Of a DNA stretch of 64,000 bases, positions 23,201-37,804 are shown in pieces. A program made the position numbers and the translations under genes. Source of the stretch: Epiperipatus broadwayi (Eukaryota; Onychophora; Udeonychophora; Euonychophora; Peripatidae); assembly GCA_028023455.1 (NCBI GenBank), contig JAQFVV010000001.1, positions 18,845,611 to 18,909,610 of the forward strand, read 5' to 3'. The stretch's first letter is position 1, and each line of letters begins with the position of its first letter. The notes beneath the pieces are model-generated. The model saw nothing but the letters and a program-made list of their open reading frames with translations. It was not told the origin of the DNA and searched no databases.

Positions 23201-26200
23201 TAGATTTTTAATTAGTTTAATTAAACTACATTGTTTTATCAAAACTTTTCTTATCTTTTTTTTTTAATGTGTTTAAGAATTTTCTTTTAGACCATTAAAC
23301 ATTCCTATCCCACGTTTTAATTAATTTTTAATCTGCAGGTGTCAAGCCGAATGACTATTCATATGCTTTTGCAATTTTCTCTAAAAATATTATAACAAAA
23401 GAGAGAAGTCACTGACTTGCCTGCAGTCATTAAAACCATATTCTAACAAAGAAAACAAAAATTTTGTAAAGATTACATGTTATAACAAGGTTAACATTAT
23501 TTTCAAATTTTTGTACATAAAGTTATTTTCAACACGTAACCCAAAAATAAAAATATACATCAGAATTTGATAATTTAAAAATAAAACATATTTAGTTGCT
23601 GGGTTGTTTACATTTAAATTTCCCAGTATAATTTTATATCCTCTCCACCATATCAAAAATGACACATTAGTAAAACAAAAAAAAAAAATATGCATTTCAC
23701 TTTAAATGTATATGATTGTACATTTAAAATGTATCGTCACCGTTTATCTTCTTTTTTAATTTAAAATATATTGCTTGCGCAAACGAAGAAAAAATATACT
23801 TGCACATACCAACTTTTATTATTTCTTTTATATATATATATATATATATGTTTATTCAGACTGCAACTATGCTTGCAGCCATCTTTGTGCCTGTCATTTA
23901 AGACTGACTATCACAATATTAAGGATGAATATTAATCATTTATTAGACTAGAGAGTATTACCTCATTCCAGCCTAGACATAAACTTTTAATCCAATTAAA
24001 GATTGATATGTTTATGGGTTTTTCTTTTTAAATAAATAGTGTGCACATAATATTTTTTTTTTTCTTTTCCATCAGTTTAGTATCATCTAAATATATATTC
24101 AATTTTTATTCTGGCCATACAAATGCATGAAGCATATAAATAAAATCATCTGAAAAGAATAAATGAGTTCCACAATGTCTTTCATGGTAAGTCGGTATTT
24201 TTCCATAAACAGATATATTAGTATTTAATTGGATTTAGTGTTTATATATGGGCTAGGAATGATGTAATAATCTTTACTCTGTTAAATGATTAATAGTAAT
24301 CATTAATATACTTAACTAATATGGAGAGTGTGAAAGATGTATGGACAGAAATTTTGATATTTATAGATCCCATTATAATAATTTGATATTGGAAAATACT
24401 AAACATTATAATCAGGACTAACTAAAAAGTGGTTCAGCATGCAATGTACCTAGGAAGTCATTTACTTTTTTATCTATCTTTAATCATATGTTTCACGAAT
24501 GTGTGTCAGAATCGAAGTTTTAAATATATCATTATATATAATTTTCCAACTCCAAGAAATAGAAAATAGAAAAATAACAACAGCTATAAAAATAATAATA
24601 CCAATAATATTAAAAACGGAATAAATATTTGGTCATGTGCTTTTTAATGAACTTACACATACTCACCTGCATTAGTTAAATTTGTAAAAAGTGCACCACT
24701 GAAGGTTTATTCCCTTTTTTATATTGCATATATAGTCAAGTGCTATATAAATAAACTATTTATTGTTTTATTAACAGTAGGTAATAAATAATTATAAAAT
24801 AAATCAAAGAAATATACATCTACTTATTAAGATTACAGCATAACAATATATCTTCATAAATAAATTATTCATATTTTAAATAGGGAGACACATATTACTT
24901 TTTAAAATATGTAAATATGATGAAGTACTATTCTGAGAATTTTAACCTCTCCTATTTCAAAATATAGCATATAACATGAAAATAATATGCACATAATTTA
25001 AACAGTGTAAAAAATCGTAATACAAATAAATTCAATCTTTTATCATCAAATAAAAAATAAAATAATGTCCTTATAAGTCCTTCTTGAATTATTCCCCATT
25101 AAACTTAAATATAAAGAAAAATGTTGGGAACAATATCTTGTGGACAACAAACATATCCATTATATAAGACAATATAACTAAGATATTAAAATCTATAGTA
25201 TAACTAATAAATGTTGAACACATTTTTTTTTCAAATAATTCTGTTAGCAAATATATGACAAATATATGTCCATTCATTAAATGCATGCATGGGTTTAAAT
25301 TATAATAAATATTCATAATACTGCAGTAGATATCTTAAGTTTTGAACTCAGATTTTAAATTAACCCATTATACAAATTATTCACATATGTAGTAGCAATG
25401 TAAATATTTATAATAAAGTACTTCTGATAAATAGTATTTATTGACATTGTTAAATATTTGTAGTAGAATATATTTAATTCCAATATCATATCTGTGACCT
25501 CAGCAATCTTCTTAGTAATGTGCAGAGGCAAGAAATAACTTAAAAGTTTTAAATATTATTACAGGCATTTATAAATCTTTAAATATAGAAAAGTTATTTA
25601 AGTTTATTAAATATAAAGTCATTAGCAGGTGAATTTATATTTCCAAAATTTTATCATGTGAAGAATTACTTAAATTTCGCATAGTATTCATTAACAGGTT
25701 GCTATAGGTCGATTGTCATAATTACCCTGCTTGGAGAAAATTATTTCTTTTTCTCTTTCTGGGGGAGAAAATGGAAATAGCTATAATAAAAAAGTCTTAT
25801 TGCTGTTTTTCAAATAATAATAAAATATCTTTATTAAACTATAGAACAAGTAAATTATTTTATTGATGCATAAAATTATTATCATTTTAACATTTTCTTT
25901 TGTAAATTTAAATCATTGTTAAACATATGAAAATATATTCATTACATCAATATACAGTTATCTTGAATTTTAAAGTCTATTTACTCAGTTAAATGTATTC
26001 AAGACAATTTGACATAAATGAATATTTTAAAGAAAATATCAAAAAATTATTAATATTTTTTATAATGTTCTTGCCAATAAAATAATTAAGTATTATAGCA
26101 ACTTTATTATAACACAAATATTCAGTTGGTCTTTAAAATTGGCAATTGTTATTGAGTCATAATAATGGTAACAACAATAATTTTTGATTTTGCCAATGCA

Positions 26201-28199
26201 GTTAATCTTAAAAATAATATTCTAAACATTGTAACAATAAAATATGCTACCATTAAGCTGATATAACTAGAGACTTCAGTTCCTTTGGTATTTCCATCCA
26301 GATAATTGTGTCAGGATACTTTTAAATTACTGTATCTTTCTGGCTTAAAAAAATAAATTTAAAGAAAATTACTTTTTTTTTTCAATTTAAAATAATACTG
26401 CTACAAATTAAACAGTTGAATAATATGAAACAAGTGTGGTGTTGATTCCTCAGAAAAGAGAAAAAAATGATGTCAAGTGTCAATCTCACCTTATTTATAC
26501 TATTGGCCACATGACGATTTTAACAAACTGTTTGTTAACCTTTAACCTACAACCTTTTCCCTGATTAGTGCAAGTCCTTAACCTATTTATCATTAGGGAA
26601 GGTTGTTAATCAAAAATTATCTAATTAATATTCAATTTTACAATACGTCAGTTTTTAGACACTTGAACACTTCCCCATTGAAAACAAAAATAACTAACTG
26701 AAAAATACACCAGGACAAAAATTAAAATATTACATAATTAAAATTTATATTACATTTTTGACAAAATAAATGTTGATACAATTTAATACCTTTATTTAGT
26801 ATTGTTTTAAATTTAAATAAATATCACAGAATAGAATTTAAAATAGTTTTTGAGAATATTTTAAAAATAAATAACATCAAATAAGTATAATATATATTCA
26901 TTCCTAAAATATTCATTTTTTCACTACTTTAAAATTCTAACTTTAATTACTAGTTTTATTTAAACTGTTTCTAATTAAGTGAATTCAAAATATTAACTAA
27001 AATATTTAGTGTTAAAAATTAAAATGAATTAACATATTTTAGCCTTAGTATTAAGATACCAGCAAACCAAAATATAGGGTTTGAAAGCATTTTGAAACAT
27101 TTTAACAGTTAAACTACCATTATTAATTTAAAATTACATTATTTTATCATCAACATTACCAGTTATTTAAATACTTAAAGACTTTAGCATCTTAAATATT
27201 TATTCAAGTTAAACTCTTACTATTTAGGCCATATAAAATTTATTATACAGCTGTATAACAGAAAAAATATTAATATAGCAGTTCTTATATAAAATTGTGG
27301 CATTATAAAGCATCAGCAACAATTAATTCACAACAAAATTAAGCTGTATATTTATATATTTTCTAAATGTTTTGGCACAAAATTTGTCTTAACATTTAGC
27401 TTCTGCCAAAGGTAAAAGTTATAATATATAACCAAAATTTAAATTTAGATTGAATAAAACTGATAGAAAATTCAGAATTAAAGTGCTAGAATTTTTTCAA
27501 GCACTTATGTCATGATTAAATTAGATAACCATCAAAAATAGTAACTCACTAGACAATTATTATTATCTGTAGAATAAAACAATAATAAAAATTTTATAAA
27601 AGATAAACAGTCTTTAAATAGCCTAATGCAGAACAAACATCTTTTAAATTGCCTCTATTTCCAAGACAAAATAATGAATTATATAAGTCAGTATTATTCA
27701 ACATTTACAATAGTTGATTAATGATGGTCAGAAATCCCAGTTAGAATAATTAAATATCTAAATATCAATATGATATTGAATAATTATCTAAATATGGCAT
27801 ATAAAAAAATATAAACTTTATTAGAATTTGAAATATTTTTGTCTTCAAAGCTAGGGTTTAAATCTAGATTATAATTATGCAGGAAGATATGCTACTATTA
27901 AACAATAAGATTTTTATTGTAAAAAAAAAACAAACTAAAAGACATTGACTCAAAGAAATTAACAATCTAAACTTTAATAAACTCTTTAGTAACATAATTA
28001 AATGAAATAAATTATTAGGTATTTTTATTCTATTGCTCAGATAACTCATCATCCTTCAAGCAGAAAGTTATTTAATAGCAATAATTATTGTAAATATTAC
28101 AATAGTAATAGAAGACTCATAAAAATATTGTAAGAAAATTGTATCACAAGCCTTGTTTAATAGATACATCACTAAAATAAAAAAATTGAATTGGTAGTT
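23201..28199. other. AT-rich DNA without recognisable gene
   Basis: Short (TA)n at 23829-23849 and an inverted fragment of the 16-kb repeat at about 23935-23965. The open frames at 23480, 25089 and 27864 are short and low in complexity. No gene was recognised. Confidence 0.5.
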
Positions 28200-28222
28200 G
28201 GTTTCAATTCTATCTTTAATTA

Positions 28223-28258
<36 letters not shown>

Positions 28259-28550
28259 ACTTAATTACTTATATATATATATATATATATATCATTAAAA
28301 ACTTGTCAGCACTTAGACAATCCCAATATCAATAATAATCAACAATTTCAAACTGCTGTCAAGGCAACCTAAATGGTCTAATATATATATATATGTGTGT
28401 GTGCGTGTGTGTGTGTGCGTATGTGTACAGTAAGGATTGCTACAGCAAAGATTTGTAAAGTGATTAAATAATTCAACAATGATTGGTTATCACTAAATTA
28501 AGATTTATACAACAAAAACATATATATATATATATATATATATATTAACA
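28200..28550. repeat. Cluster of (TA)n and (TG)n microsatellites
   Basis: (TA)n tracts lie at 28226-28252, 28270-28292 and 28519-28544, with TTAATTACTTATATAT repeated before the first two. A (TA)n(TG)n compound tract lies at 28379-28428. A 34-bp fragment of the 19-kb repeat (CAACAATTTCAAACTGC, then GTCAAGGCAACCT) sits between them at 28337-28370. Confidence 0.9.
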
Positions 28551-31050
28551 CTAGAATGAGAAGTGCCTTGACATGTAAGGCTTAAATATCAATTTAGTTT
28601 GCTTACATTTTCTATTTCTAATGATGAAAATATTGCACATAGTTTTTTTAACTATTATTTTAAGTGGATATTATAATAGTTTTAGCATAAATACAAAATT
28701 TTACAGTTGATTAATGTTGACAACAAAAAACATTGTTGGCTAACTTATAGTAAAACATGATCAAAATCAAAGTGCTAAATTTGGAATTGCTAAATCTTTA
28801 GTAGTAAAAATATTGTGTATATTTTTAAGTTTATTCACAAGTGCATATAATGTAATAATCTTAATCAGAAGCCATGAATGCCAAATTTTATAGTTGTTTA
28901 ATAATGATATATAAAAAATAATAATTTCAAAGTGGTCATACTGTAAAAACAAATACAAGAAATCTAAATGTTAAACATAGACAAGAAATGTCATTTGCTG
29001 AAATTTAAAAAATGTTATCAAAACTTTGTAGAGAATTTTGGTTTTGAGTAAAGTATTAGGCATTTCTCGCATATTTTGCAAATTTGGTATCAGTTTTTCT
29101 TGTGCAATTTATTTATCTTTGCTAGTTTCTTTTAATTTTTTCCATCCATCTACAAATATTATTTTTAATCATAAATCAGAAAAATGGGATCAAAAAATTG
29201 ATAAGTAATGAAGAAAAAAAATTATTTGTCAAATAGAAAGTTTTGTGATGATTGGCAATTTAAGTTCTGAGTGTGATCTGACTAAATTAATGATCTAGAC
29301 ATTTTTTTTAAAAAAGAATGAATTAAAAATTGCACAGATAGCAAAAACAGAGTTTTAGATAAAGCAATTTATATGATAAAATCATGGAATAAATGAAAAC
29401 ATTTGATAATGTGGATTATTCAAAAACAAACATTAGATGGTGGCATCAATGTGGGTGATGGTTATTTGTGTAAAGATCAAACAGTTGTTAGAGAATTTTT
29501 TGTTAAGATTCCTGTCCTATTTCTTTGAAAAATTGATTATCAACAAAAAGTGGTGTATAGCACTCAGGAAAAGAATTGAATTGCATAATATAAGGCTTGG
29601 ATTTAACATTAAAATTTTATAAATTATCTCTGTAAAAGAAAATAAAAATTATGAACTCAATTATGAGAATATCTAATTTTGCTTACCTTTTTATTTTATA
29701 TTCACCTGCATGATATTACAAAATACTTGACAATTCTGCTATCACTTTTGTCACTCTCTTGAAACTATCAATAGTAGTACTTTACTGATTATGTATTTAT
29801 TTGATTTGTAAAAACTGAGACTAAAGTAAATATTGATTTATTAGTTAAAAAAACATCTGAATATGGCAGCATGTTATAAAAATAGTATTGCAAATGATCT
29901 AAAAATGTTATTAATTAGTAGATTCTTTGACAGAAGTTGAAAGACTACTTATAAACTTCTCTTTTATTTTGATTGTTTTTAGTAATGAGAAAACAAATGT
30001 ATAGTTTATATAATTTAAATATATATGATTATTTTTACAAAATATTTGTATAGTAATTATTAAAGAAGTATTTTTATGATTAAACTTAGATTATATTCAA
30101 ATGTGTTTTATTTTTGAAAACACAAAGTTAAAACAATTGTAATAATGACCAAAATAAATGTACACTTAGTAATGCTTGGACAGAACTTTTGTAATATTTT
30201 AATAATTATAAATGCAATTTTAAATTTCAGAACAAAATTTCATAGCTTTATGATAATTTAACAATAATCAGTTGAGGTTTTAGAAATGAGGTTCAATTAA
30301 CCAATATTCTGTTAATTCATTTTTTCTTTGCATTGTGGGAATCATCCAATAAGAAAAAATGTTATTGTTCACATTACATATTTCACTTTCTTTCCTTATA
30401 TTTTCAAAGTTCAAATATTATTTTTAAAATATTTCTTTGTTTGTAAATATATATTTCTAATAAATCAAGCTTAATTTATTCATTCATAATATAAAACAAA
30501 GATTTAATGTTAAAATAAAATGTTGATCATGTGGAAGAGTTAAAAAGTGAATTTTAGTTTTAATTAACATCTAACTGAACAGTACACACAACAATTAATT
30601 TTATATATGTTTTTACATTTATATTTATGATTTTGAATCATTTATTTTACACAAATGTTTATTTTACTTTATAAATTTGGTCTAGGCTGAAACCTGGACT
30701 AAACCATCCCTAAATGCATGTATCTCAATCATTGCTATAATAAATTGATGATTCTTTATTTCAGACCTTATTGTACATAAATTTGTGTGTTTGTGTGTGT
30801 ACATAAAATATTTTATTTATAAATATATACTGTATATACTTATTTTAGCGAAGTTAAAATTATAAGTTAATTTTTAAAAATACATTTTGCAATGATATTC
30901 ATTTGTTCTGAATTTATTATCATAGCATTCTAAATAAAGAATGTGTGTTTGAGTTAATAGACATTTTTTAAACTTAAATCATTAATTACTGAGTAAATAG
31001 TGCTTTTCTGAAGCTTTGTGATGATGGTGTTTTAATTATATATTGGACTA
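28551..31050. other. AT-rich DNA without recognisable gene
   Basis: No gene or structured repeat was recognised. The small open frames here lack any domain or composition signal. Confidence 0.5.
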
Positions 31051-31190
31051 TAGAAAAATTAAACTTTATTTAAATTTTCTAATTGCATTTAACTTTAAGT
31101 AAATAGCACATAGGTTAGCATATGCCAACCTGTGTGCTATTGTTAGCAGTTAAATGTAATTGGAAAATTTAAATAAAGTTTATTTTTCTA
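31051..31190. mobile_element. 140-bp near-perfect palindrome (MITE-like)
   Basis: TAGAAAAATTAAACTTTATT (31051-31070) is mirrored by AATAAAGTTTATTTTTCTA at the other end. Complementarity continues through ATTGCATTTAACT, AATAGCACA and AGGTT to a centre at GCATATGC (about 31117-31124). It is flanked by TA-containing DNA, so a TA or short target duplication is possible but not distinctive. No coding capacity. It looks like a small fold-back DNA transposon remnant or a snap-back duplication. Confidence 0.8.
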
Positions 31191-32440
31191 AAGACATCTA
31201 ATACTTAATATTAAATGATGGAAATAGTACAATATATAAATGGAGTAAAATACTTTATAAAGATGCATTTCCAAAAATGTAATTATATTCCGATGAGATA
31301 GAGTTATGGAAATCTCAAAGTTAAAAATCTAAATAAAAAGAATAAATTTTATTAATCAACTTAAATCTCATCTATAAGCTCCAGTAGATTGCATTTAATA
31401 ATATCAATGAAATAATAAATTTAACTAGAAACTATTGTGTCACTTTTCTGCCATTTTTGTCTTTCATAACATGCAAGGATAAAGTCTAATGAAAAGAAGA
31501 AATTTAGCTATTAATCAATTATAGATAAAAAATAATAAAAAATTCGAGTAACAATTGAAGCTGATTGAAATTCAAATAAAATGTGTCAATTACCCAGCGT
31601 GCATTTAAGAAAAATGAGAAACAAAATTCTTTCAGTTTTATAATTTTTTTTTTCAATTATTTATAAATGAAAAATATCTATATCTATTATTAGTAATTTA
31701 AATAAAGTACTGAATGATACAAAATAAATAGGAGCAATAAATTTCTTATTAAAGTACTAGTTATACATTAATGCAAAGACTACTAAAGTAATCTATTTTA
31801 TCCATTAAAAAATGAATCTCATTTTTATCTTGCTCAAGTACCCGAGGGTTTGTTGAATGTAATCTGCAGGGTAAGCGATCAATTGTTAAAAGAAATAAAC
31901 AATGAAACAACTTGAAATTCTACAAATCAATTTACTCAGTTGTAATAAAAATTACCATGAGAGTTAACTTTACTCTTGAAAGTGACTAACAATAAACTAT
32001 CTTATGAAAATTGATTGTAATCCGTATTTCTATAAGTTTATATTAACCAAATATTTTCACACACTAATATAATAACTTTTATCACGATGACTGAACATCT
32101 ATTTTAATTAGTATTCATTATCGGTTGAATAATTTTACATATCTGTATCGCAAGCCTAAAGACACAGCTCACTTAAAGCTATCTTTGATTCTCTTCGCTA
32201 AGCTTGCAGGCTAACTTCTGTATCCCTTCGGTTTTACATAAACGGGGATTATTAGCATATTTTAACTTCATTAATTATTTAAATCTTAATACAACGTGCT
32301 AATTTTCTAGAGTACTTAGTAATATAGAGATCATATTAAAAATATACTATCTACCTGCAATTACACAATTTCAGTAACTTTATTTACAAAAAACATATAT
32401 ACAGATATGCCCACAGCCAGTAATATGATTAGATAATGAT
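31191..32440. other. AT-rich DNA; slightly GC-richer near 32150-32250
   Basis: No gene recognised. Around 31840-31880 and 32150-32250 base composition is more even, but no motif could be named. Confidence 0.45.
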
Positions 32441-32455
32441 ATTTAATAAAATAAA

Positions 32456-32992
32456 CAAGGCAAAACTCTCTCCATACAGTAGTGCCACCCTGTGCCAATC
32501 AGAGTAATCAATGGATGCCGGAAGGTTTGTGCATAAAATCCCTATCTAATGCCTACTCATCCAATATCCCCTGACTAGTTTCTGGCTTGTGGCCATCATC
32601 AGTGAGGAGCTTTGGTTCTAAGAGCACTGCACTTAGATCTTAGGATCTAATGTAACCCTCCAGAAACCACCTTTTATCTCCACTTAACTACAAAACTACG
32701 AGAATGAAATTGAAAACACAATAATATTTTCAATCTAAGCTCAATAGCTTATATAGTCATATGGATCTGAACTCAATTCTGTACCCATACCTTTTGGTGG
32801 CTTTGGCTCTTTAACAACCATAGCCATCACTATCTTATTAGGCAGGATTGGTGTTAAACCACTAAACATCACATGATCCCTATCTCATATTAGCACATTA
32901 TTGTTATTAAACAAGACAGTATGGAGAGAGTTGTGCTTTGTTTAATAACAATTATGTGCTAGTATGAGATAGTGATCATGTGATGTTTAGTG
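32456..32992 (-). mobile_element. Fold-back hammerhead retroposon, 537-bp copy with 15-bp TSD
   Basis: ATTTAATAAAATAAA flanks the insertion exactly (32441-32455 and 32993-33007). From the left it runs antisense from CAAGGCAAAACTCTC through the hammerhead and the body of the unit to about 32905. After a short foldback around GACAGTATGGAGAGAG it switches to sense and ends with the family tail ...GATCATGTGATGTTTAGTG. The body has no reading frame. The TSD length fits target-primed reverse transcription (LINE or PLE), not a cut-and-paste transposon. Terminal inverted stretches of about 55 bp surround the switch. Confidence 0.9.
32567..32608 (-). ncRNA. Type I hammerhead ribozyme motif (family 1)
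   Basis: On the minus strand the core CTGATGA (32602 to 32596) is followed by a four-pair stem II TGGC/GCCA with loop CACAA. Then come GAAA, a two-pair stem III (A-T, C-G) with loop TA, and GTC (32575 to 32573). Stem I pairs CTCCT with GGGGA, one pair being a wobble, but position 1.1/2.1 is an A-A mismatch. All invariant core positions are present. Predicted cleavage is between 32573 and 32572. It lies mid-unit in the fold-back retroposon. Confidence 0.75.
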
Positions 32993-33007
32993 ATTTAATA
33001 AAATAAA

Positions 33008-36000
33008 TGTCAAGTCAGGAGAGATGTCAATGCAGCCTCATTTGAATTAGGTTAAAACTTAAAGACACAACCAGTGTTAATTTATAATCATTTTAATAAT
33101 TTTGTAAGCAAACAAATAAATCTTAAATATGAAAATATATTACACAATGCTGAATAATATGTAATAATTTGAGTAATAAATTGCTTCTTATGTTCTATCT
33201 ATATATTAAGAAAATACCTTTTAGTATCATAATAATACACCTTAAAGGTGAAAAATAAATCCCAACTTCATATGCAATCCAAAATATCTTATACAGATAA
33301 TAGATTAGAGAATGACATTTATTAGAAGTTTATTATTCCTATTTATATTTAATGTACAATTTTATATTTACTTATTAAATATTTGGTTATTTATTCATAT
33401 GTTTATTACAAATTAACTGACCCTTCTGAAATTAAATTATAAGCTTATTCAAATGAGTTGCATGGAGAGCTTAGCTGATTTAATGTTCATCTTAATAATT
33501 ATTATCTATATAAAACATTTTACTGTAGGCAAAATTGGATTCATTTTTGTATGCCCAAGGTAGATTACATTGATACAACAGCTAACCCATTAAAATATAA
33601 CTAATTCTTTATGAGGAAGTTTATATCTTATATATATAATAAAAACTATTTTAGTTCTTTATTTCAACTATATATGATTAAACAAAATATTTATTTTCAA
33701 CTGAATAGAAATACATAAACAAATATTTTAGTTGTTGATGATGTTTTTTTTCATTTAATTAATCTTTTATTCTTCATACAACAGGTGTCTAGCATTTGCA
33801 ATAATCTTGCTATCAAATTGAAGACAAATATCACATTATTCTTTAAATATTTACAGTAATTGACATGGATATTTTTAAAAATTAAAATGTACTATGATAC
33901 ATTTTCTAGTATTGAAAATCTTCACAATATATTTATAAATTAAACCAAATGGCTAATTACCTTATAAATATAATGATAAATATATAATTTAGAGAAGAGT
34001 TTAAAATTAGCTTAATAATAACAAAAAGAATATTTGAATAGTTAACTTTAATTATTAAAGTAGCCTAATATCTGTATCCTATATTCATTAACTATTTATT
34101 TTTTCTATTAATCATATGTATATGTGTGAATAAAATGTATGATATCTGACATCACATGTATATGTAAATTATATTCTACATTGTACTAAAGTAGTCAAAG
34201 CTTTAGTTTATATTTATAATATTATTATGAAATAATTAATAGATTTTGTTATAACTTTTTTGTTATTTTATATATTATTCTAAATAAATAATTAATAAAA
34301 AGATAAAGAAATGAGAATTACTTACTGAATCATTATTGTTTTTAGTATTAAAGTTTAAGTTTAATAAATACAATCCAAAACACGTAATCATAAAATAAAT
34401 AAATGGAGCATGAATGTGTGATTTTAAAAGTGATTCACTATTTTAGCACCATCTACCTAATTTCATAAAAAGCCAAATAGATATCCATAAATAATATAAA
34501 ATGTCATATTTTAGCTCATATTCGTTTTTTAATTTTCATGTGGATAATTTCATCTCCATCTCAGATTTTCCAAAAAACTACAAAAAAAACAAATTAAATA
34601 AGAATGTATAATTTGTTGATATGTTAATATTGAATAAATATGTATGACTCTAAATAGTACATTTATAATTTATTATTTTCAATTGAATAAAGCTGACCTC
34701 TTTTAAATTTGTTCCACGTGTGATGTCAATAATCTTACTTATCTCTTCATTAATTTAATAGACTTAATGCTCACAGAATATGAATTATATTTACATTTAT
34801 TCGTTTTAATCATTCTGTGCTGAAACATATTAGTGTGATCTTATTATGTATTTTATGTTAAATATTTGATAAGTAAGGAAATTTTATAATCTGTATTGTC
34901 AATAATATTTTATTATGTTTAGATATCAAGTAATATAATATAAAAATTATAATGCACTAATAATTAGAACTACAATATATTATCGTAGCCAAATATCAAT
35001 TGTTAAATTATTAAATATATAAACACTTCCTGCTGTTACATCAGAAAATCTTACGTTCAAATTAATATTTTATCACAGACAGAATTTCTATTCAGAAACG
35101 TCTTTTTCAAAATTATTAAAGTACATTAAACATTTTATATAAGCTCTAATTATCTTTAAAATGCTACTTCACATTTATATTAACAAAAATATCTTTTATA
35201 TTACAGTTATCTTAAATAAAATTTATCACAATGAACTTCATTCTTAAAACTAAGTGGTAAATGCAATACACAAATAAATATTTTTCTTAATTATTAAATA
35301 CTCAATCTTATTACATCTCAACGTAATATCATTTTATTCATACAATAGTCAAATATGTTTAAAAATACATATATACAAGCAATAAAGATTACAAATTATA
35401 AAATTGTTATATAAAAGCCTTTTTCGGCAAATTATGTTTTTATTCATATAAATATCTTAATAATGTATTTTCATTATCGATATTTGCCCTGAAATGAACA
35501 TACCCTGGAACACTCATGTATAAATATCATACTTGTTCTCGTACATAAATATAAAATAAACAATTAGTCATTAAACATTAAACAAATAAATATAATACTT
35601 CTGTTAATACTACTTATAAATTACAATATAACAATTCATCAATTGCTAAAATAGAGAATTTTTAATAAATAAAATAACTATTGTCAAGTGCTTTCAACTA
35701 CTATGAGTCTTTATCAAGGCAGTATAAAAAATCCTATTTTTCTCCTAAGCGATAAATTCATCGTTTCATTGCATTGGCCAGGAACAACTAATTGGAAAAT
35801 TGGTTAATTTTGAATTCATAGTACAAGATGAATTTTGTATAAGATATGATTCTTTAATCTTGCGTTTTTATCATGTGTTTTATGCATTAATATTGTAAAA
35901 AATCTTTTGGACTACATGTATGGCCTGTATTTCTCTTGTGAACATAAAAAGACAACTAAACTGTATCATCTTCTCTTGCTCTGTTATACATATATTTATA

Positions 36001-36455
36001 TTGTTGAAGGTGATATTTAATATTTGTCTTGGTTTCCCCAACATATTTTGGACTACAATTTGTTTAAACATTACTCTTTACATTTTAACATATGGAGATC
36101 AACTTTCCAGAATTATTACACATTGTGCTCACATAAAATTCACAATAATATAACAATAATTAACAAAAACTTTCATCTTTAGATCTTTTCTATTTGGGAT
36201 CATACCCACATGTAAATACATCTGTATGTTTTGTATGACTTTTAGTTTAATACTATAATAATTATTTTTTTGATAATTTTCTAAGACATTGGATATAAAC
36301 CATTTTAAACTGATAATTTAAATGATGTTTTTAAAGTTCTCAAAACTGGTTATTCCTTTAACCAGTCTAATTTTTCCTTAAAAATTAATTATTTTTTTGA
36401 AAATCACTTAGAAAGAGAGAAAAAACTTTTCATTTTAATTTATTTGATTACTTTG

Positions 36456-36489
<34 letters not shown>

Positions 36490-37299
36490 AAACTATATTG
36501 AAAAATCATTGCATAAAATATAAAAACATTAGCATATTTAAAAGAAAATTCCTAGGAAACATAATTTTAAAACTAACAATACTTTATATTTATTTTAGAG
36601 AATACTTAATCAATTCTAGTCCATGTACAGAAAGGATTATTAATATAGCTTGGACTAACTATAAATATCTTTTATTTTTCAAACCCTATTATATGTATAC
36701 ATAATCAAATAGCTAGCTATTTTTTCATAATTTTTTCTTTTTTTTTTCATGAGTAATAATGAATCTTCAGATTATGATGTAAAATTAAATTATTTTCATT
36801 CTTATATTTTATTAGTCACTATAAGGGATTTTAAATTAGATGTTTTCTAGAAGTTGTATTTAAATATAACATTTATTTGATAAAAATTGGAATCTGTATT
36901 TTAAGTAAATTTCTGATACTTAGAATTACATTTTGGCTCTTCTCATGAAATTTTAGAGAACCAACTTCTATATTTTCATGTAGAATAACCTACTGTTAAA
37001 ATGACCTTTTATATTCATCACTTGATACCCATAGTAAAAAAAAAAAAATAGTATTTTTTTTTGAGATGACAAAGAATACAATCTCATTAGCCTTCATAAA
37101 GTTAAAACTCCATTGAAACTTTTTGCCTGTTTTAGCTCTTTTATCCCTTTTATCCATGTGCTTTCTTTTCTAGATTTTTCTAACAATTTTATTATCTTAT
37201 AAATAATTTGGTATTTTATTTAATTAATCTAATGAAAGTCTATAAATGTAAATAAGTATAGAAGACTTTTTCTTTCTTTTAATTAATTAAATCAAACTC
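33008..37299. other. AT-rich DNA without recognisable gene
   Basis: The open frames at 35880-36153 overlap on opposite strands and have no domain. A T12/A23 homopolymer switch occurs at 36458-36492. No gene was recognised. Confidence 0.5.
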
Positions 37300-37804
37300 A
37301 TAATATATTGGAACAAATTAATAAAATATTGGATATATTATTTCAGTTAAAGGAAGTAACCAAGTCTACTGGAGAATTGAAATCTCAAATAGTTAACACT
37401 AATTTTCATCTAACTGATACTGACAAAAAGACCAGTATTTGGAAATAATTTGATTATAAAGATTGGTAATATTAAATAATGAGATTTGGACAAGCCTGTT
37501 GAAATTGAAATATAACAATAAAAAAAATCTAAATGATGTTATATATAATTCTGCAAAGAAGATAGATATTATGAATTGTTTCCTGAAACATGTTATATAC
37601 ATTAAACTAAGCATTTAAGATATATTAATCAAACTAAACAACAAAATTCTTATTTGTAAACAAATTAATAGATTATTTTTTGCTGAAAACATAAATTAAC
37701 TATTTCTGGCATTTTCCCAGAAGCTACAAATAATTAATACACATTTGTATATAAAAATTTGTCTTTTGAAAAAAAATACTTTACTGGAAAACTCAATTTC
37801 AAAA

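Noticed and set aside
31051-31190. microRNA precursor
   Set aside because: The palindrome is too long and too perfect for a typical animal pre-miRNA and has no bulged stem-loop of ~70 nt; a fold-back repeat is simpler.
32760-32890. Pol III A/B-box-like sequences in the fold-back retroposon (TTTAGTGGTTTAA; GTTCAGATCC)
   Set aside because: On the minus strand the two boxes are about 100 bp apart and each deviates from consensus; not enough to call a tRNA-derived SINE.
35880-36153. Overlapping opposite-strand frames of 63 and 77 codons
   Set aside because: Hydrophobic low-complexity translations expected by chance in AT-rich DNA; no splice or domain evidence.
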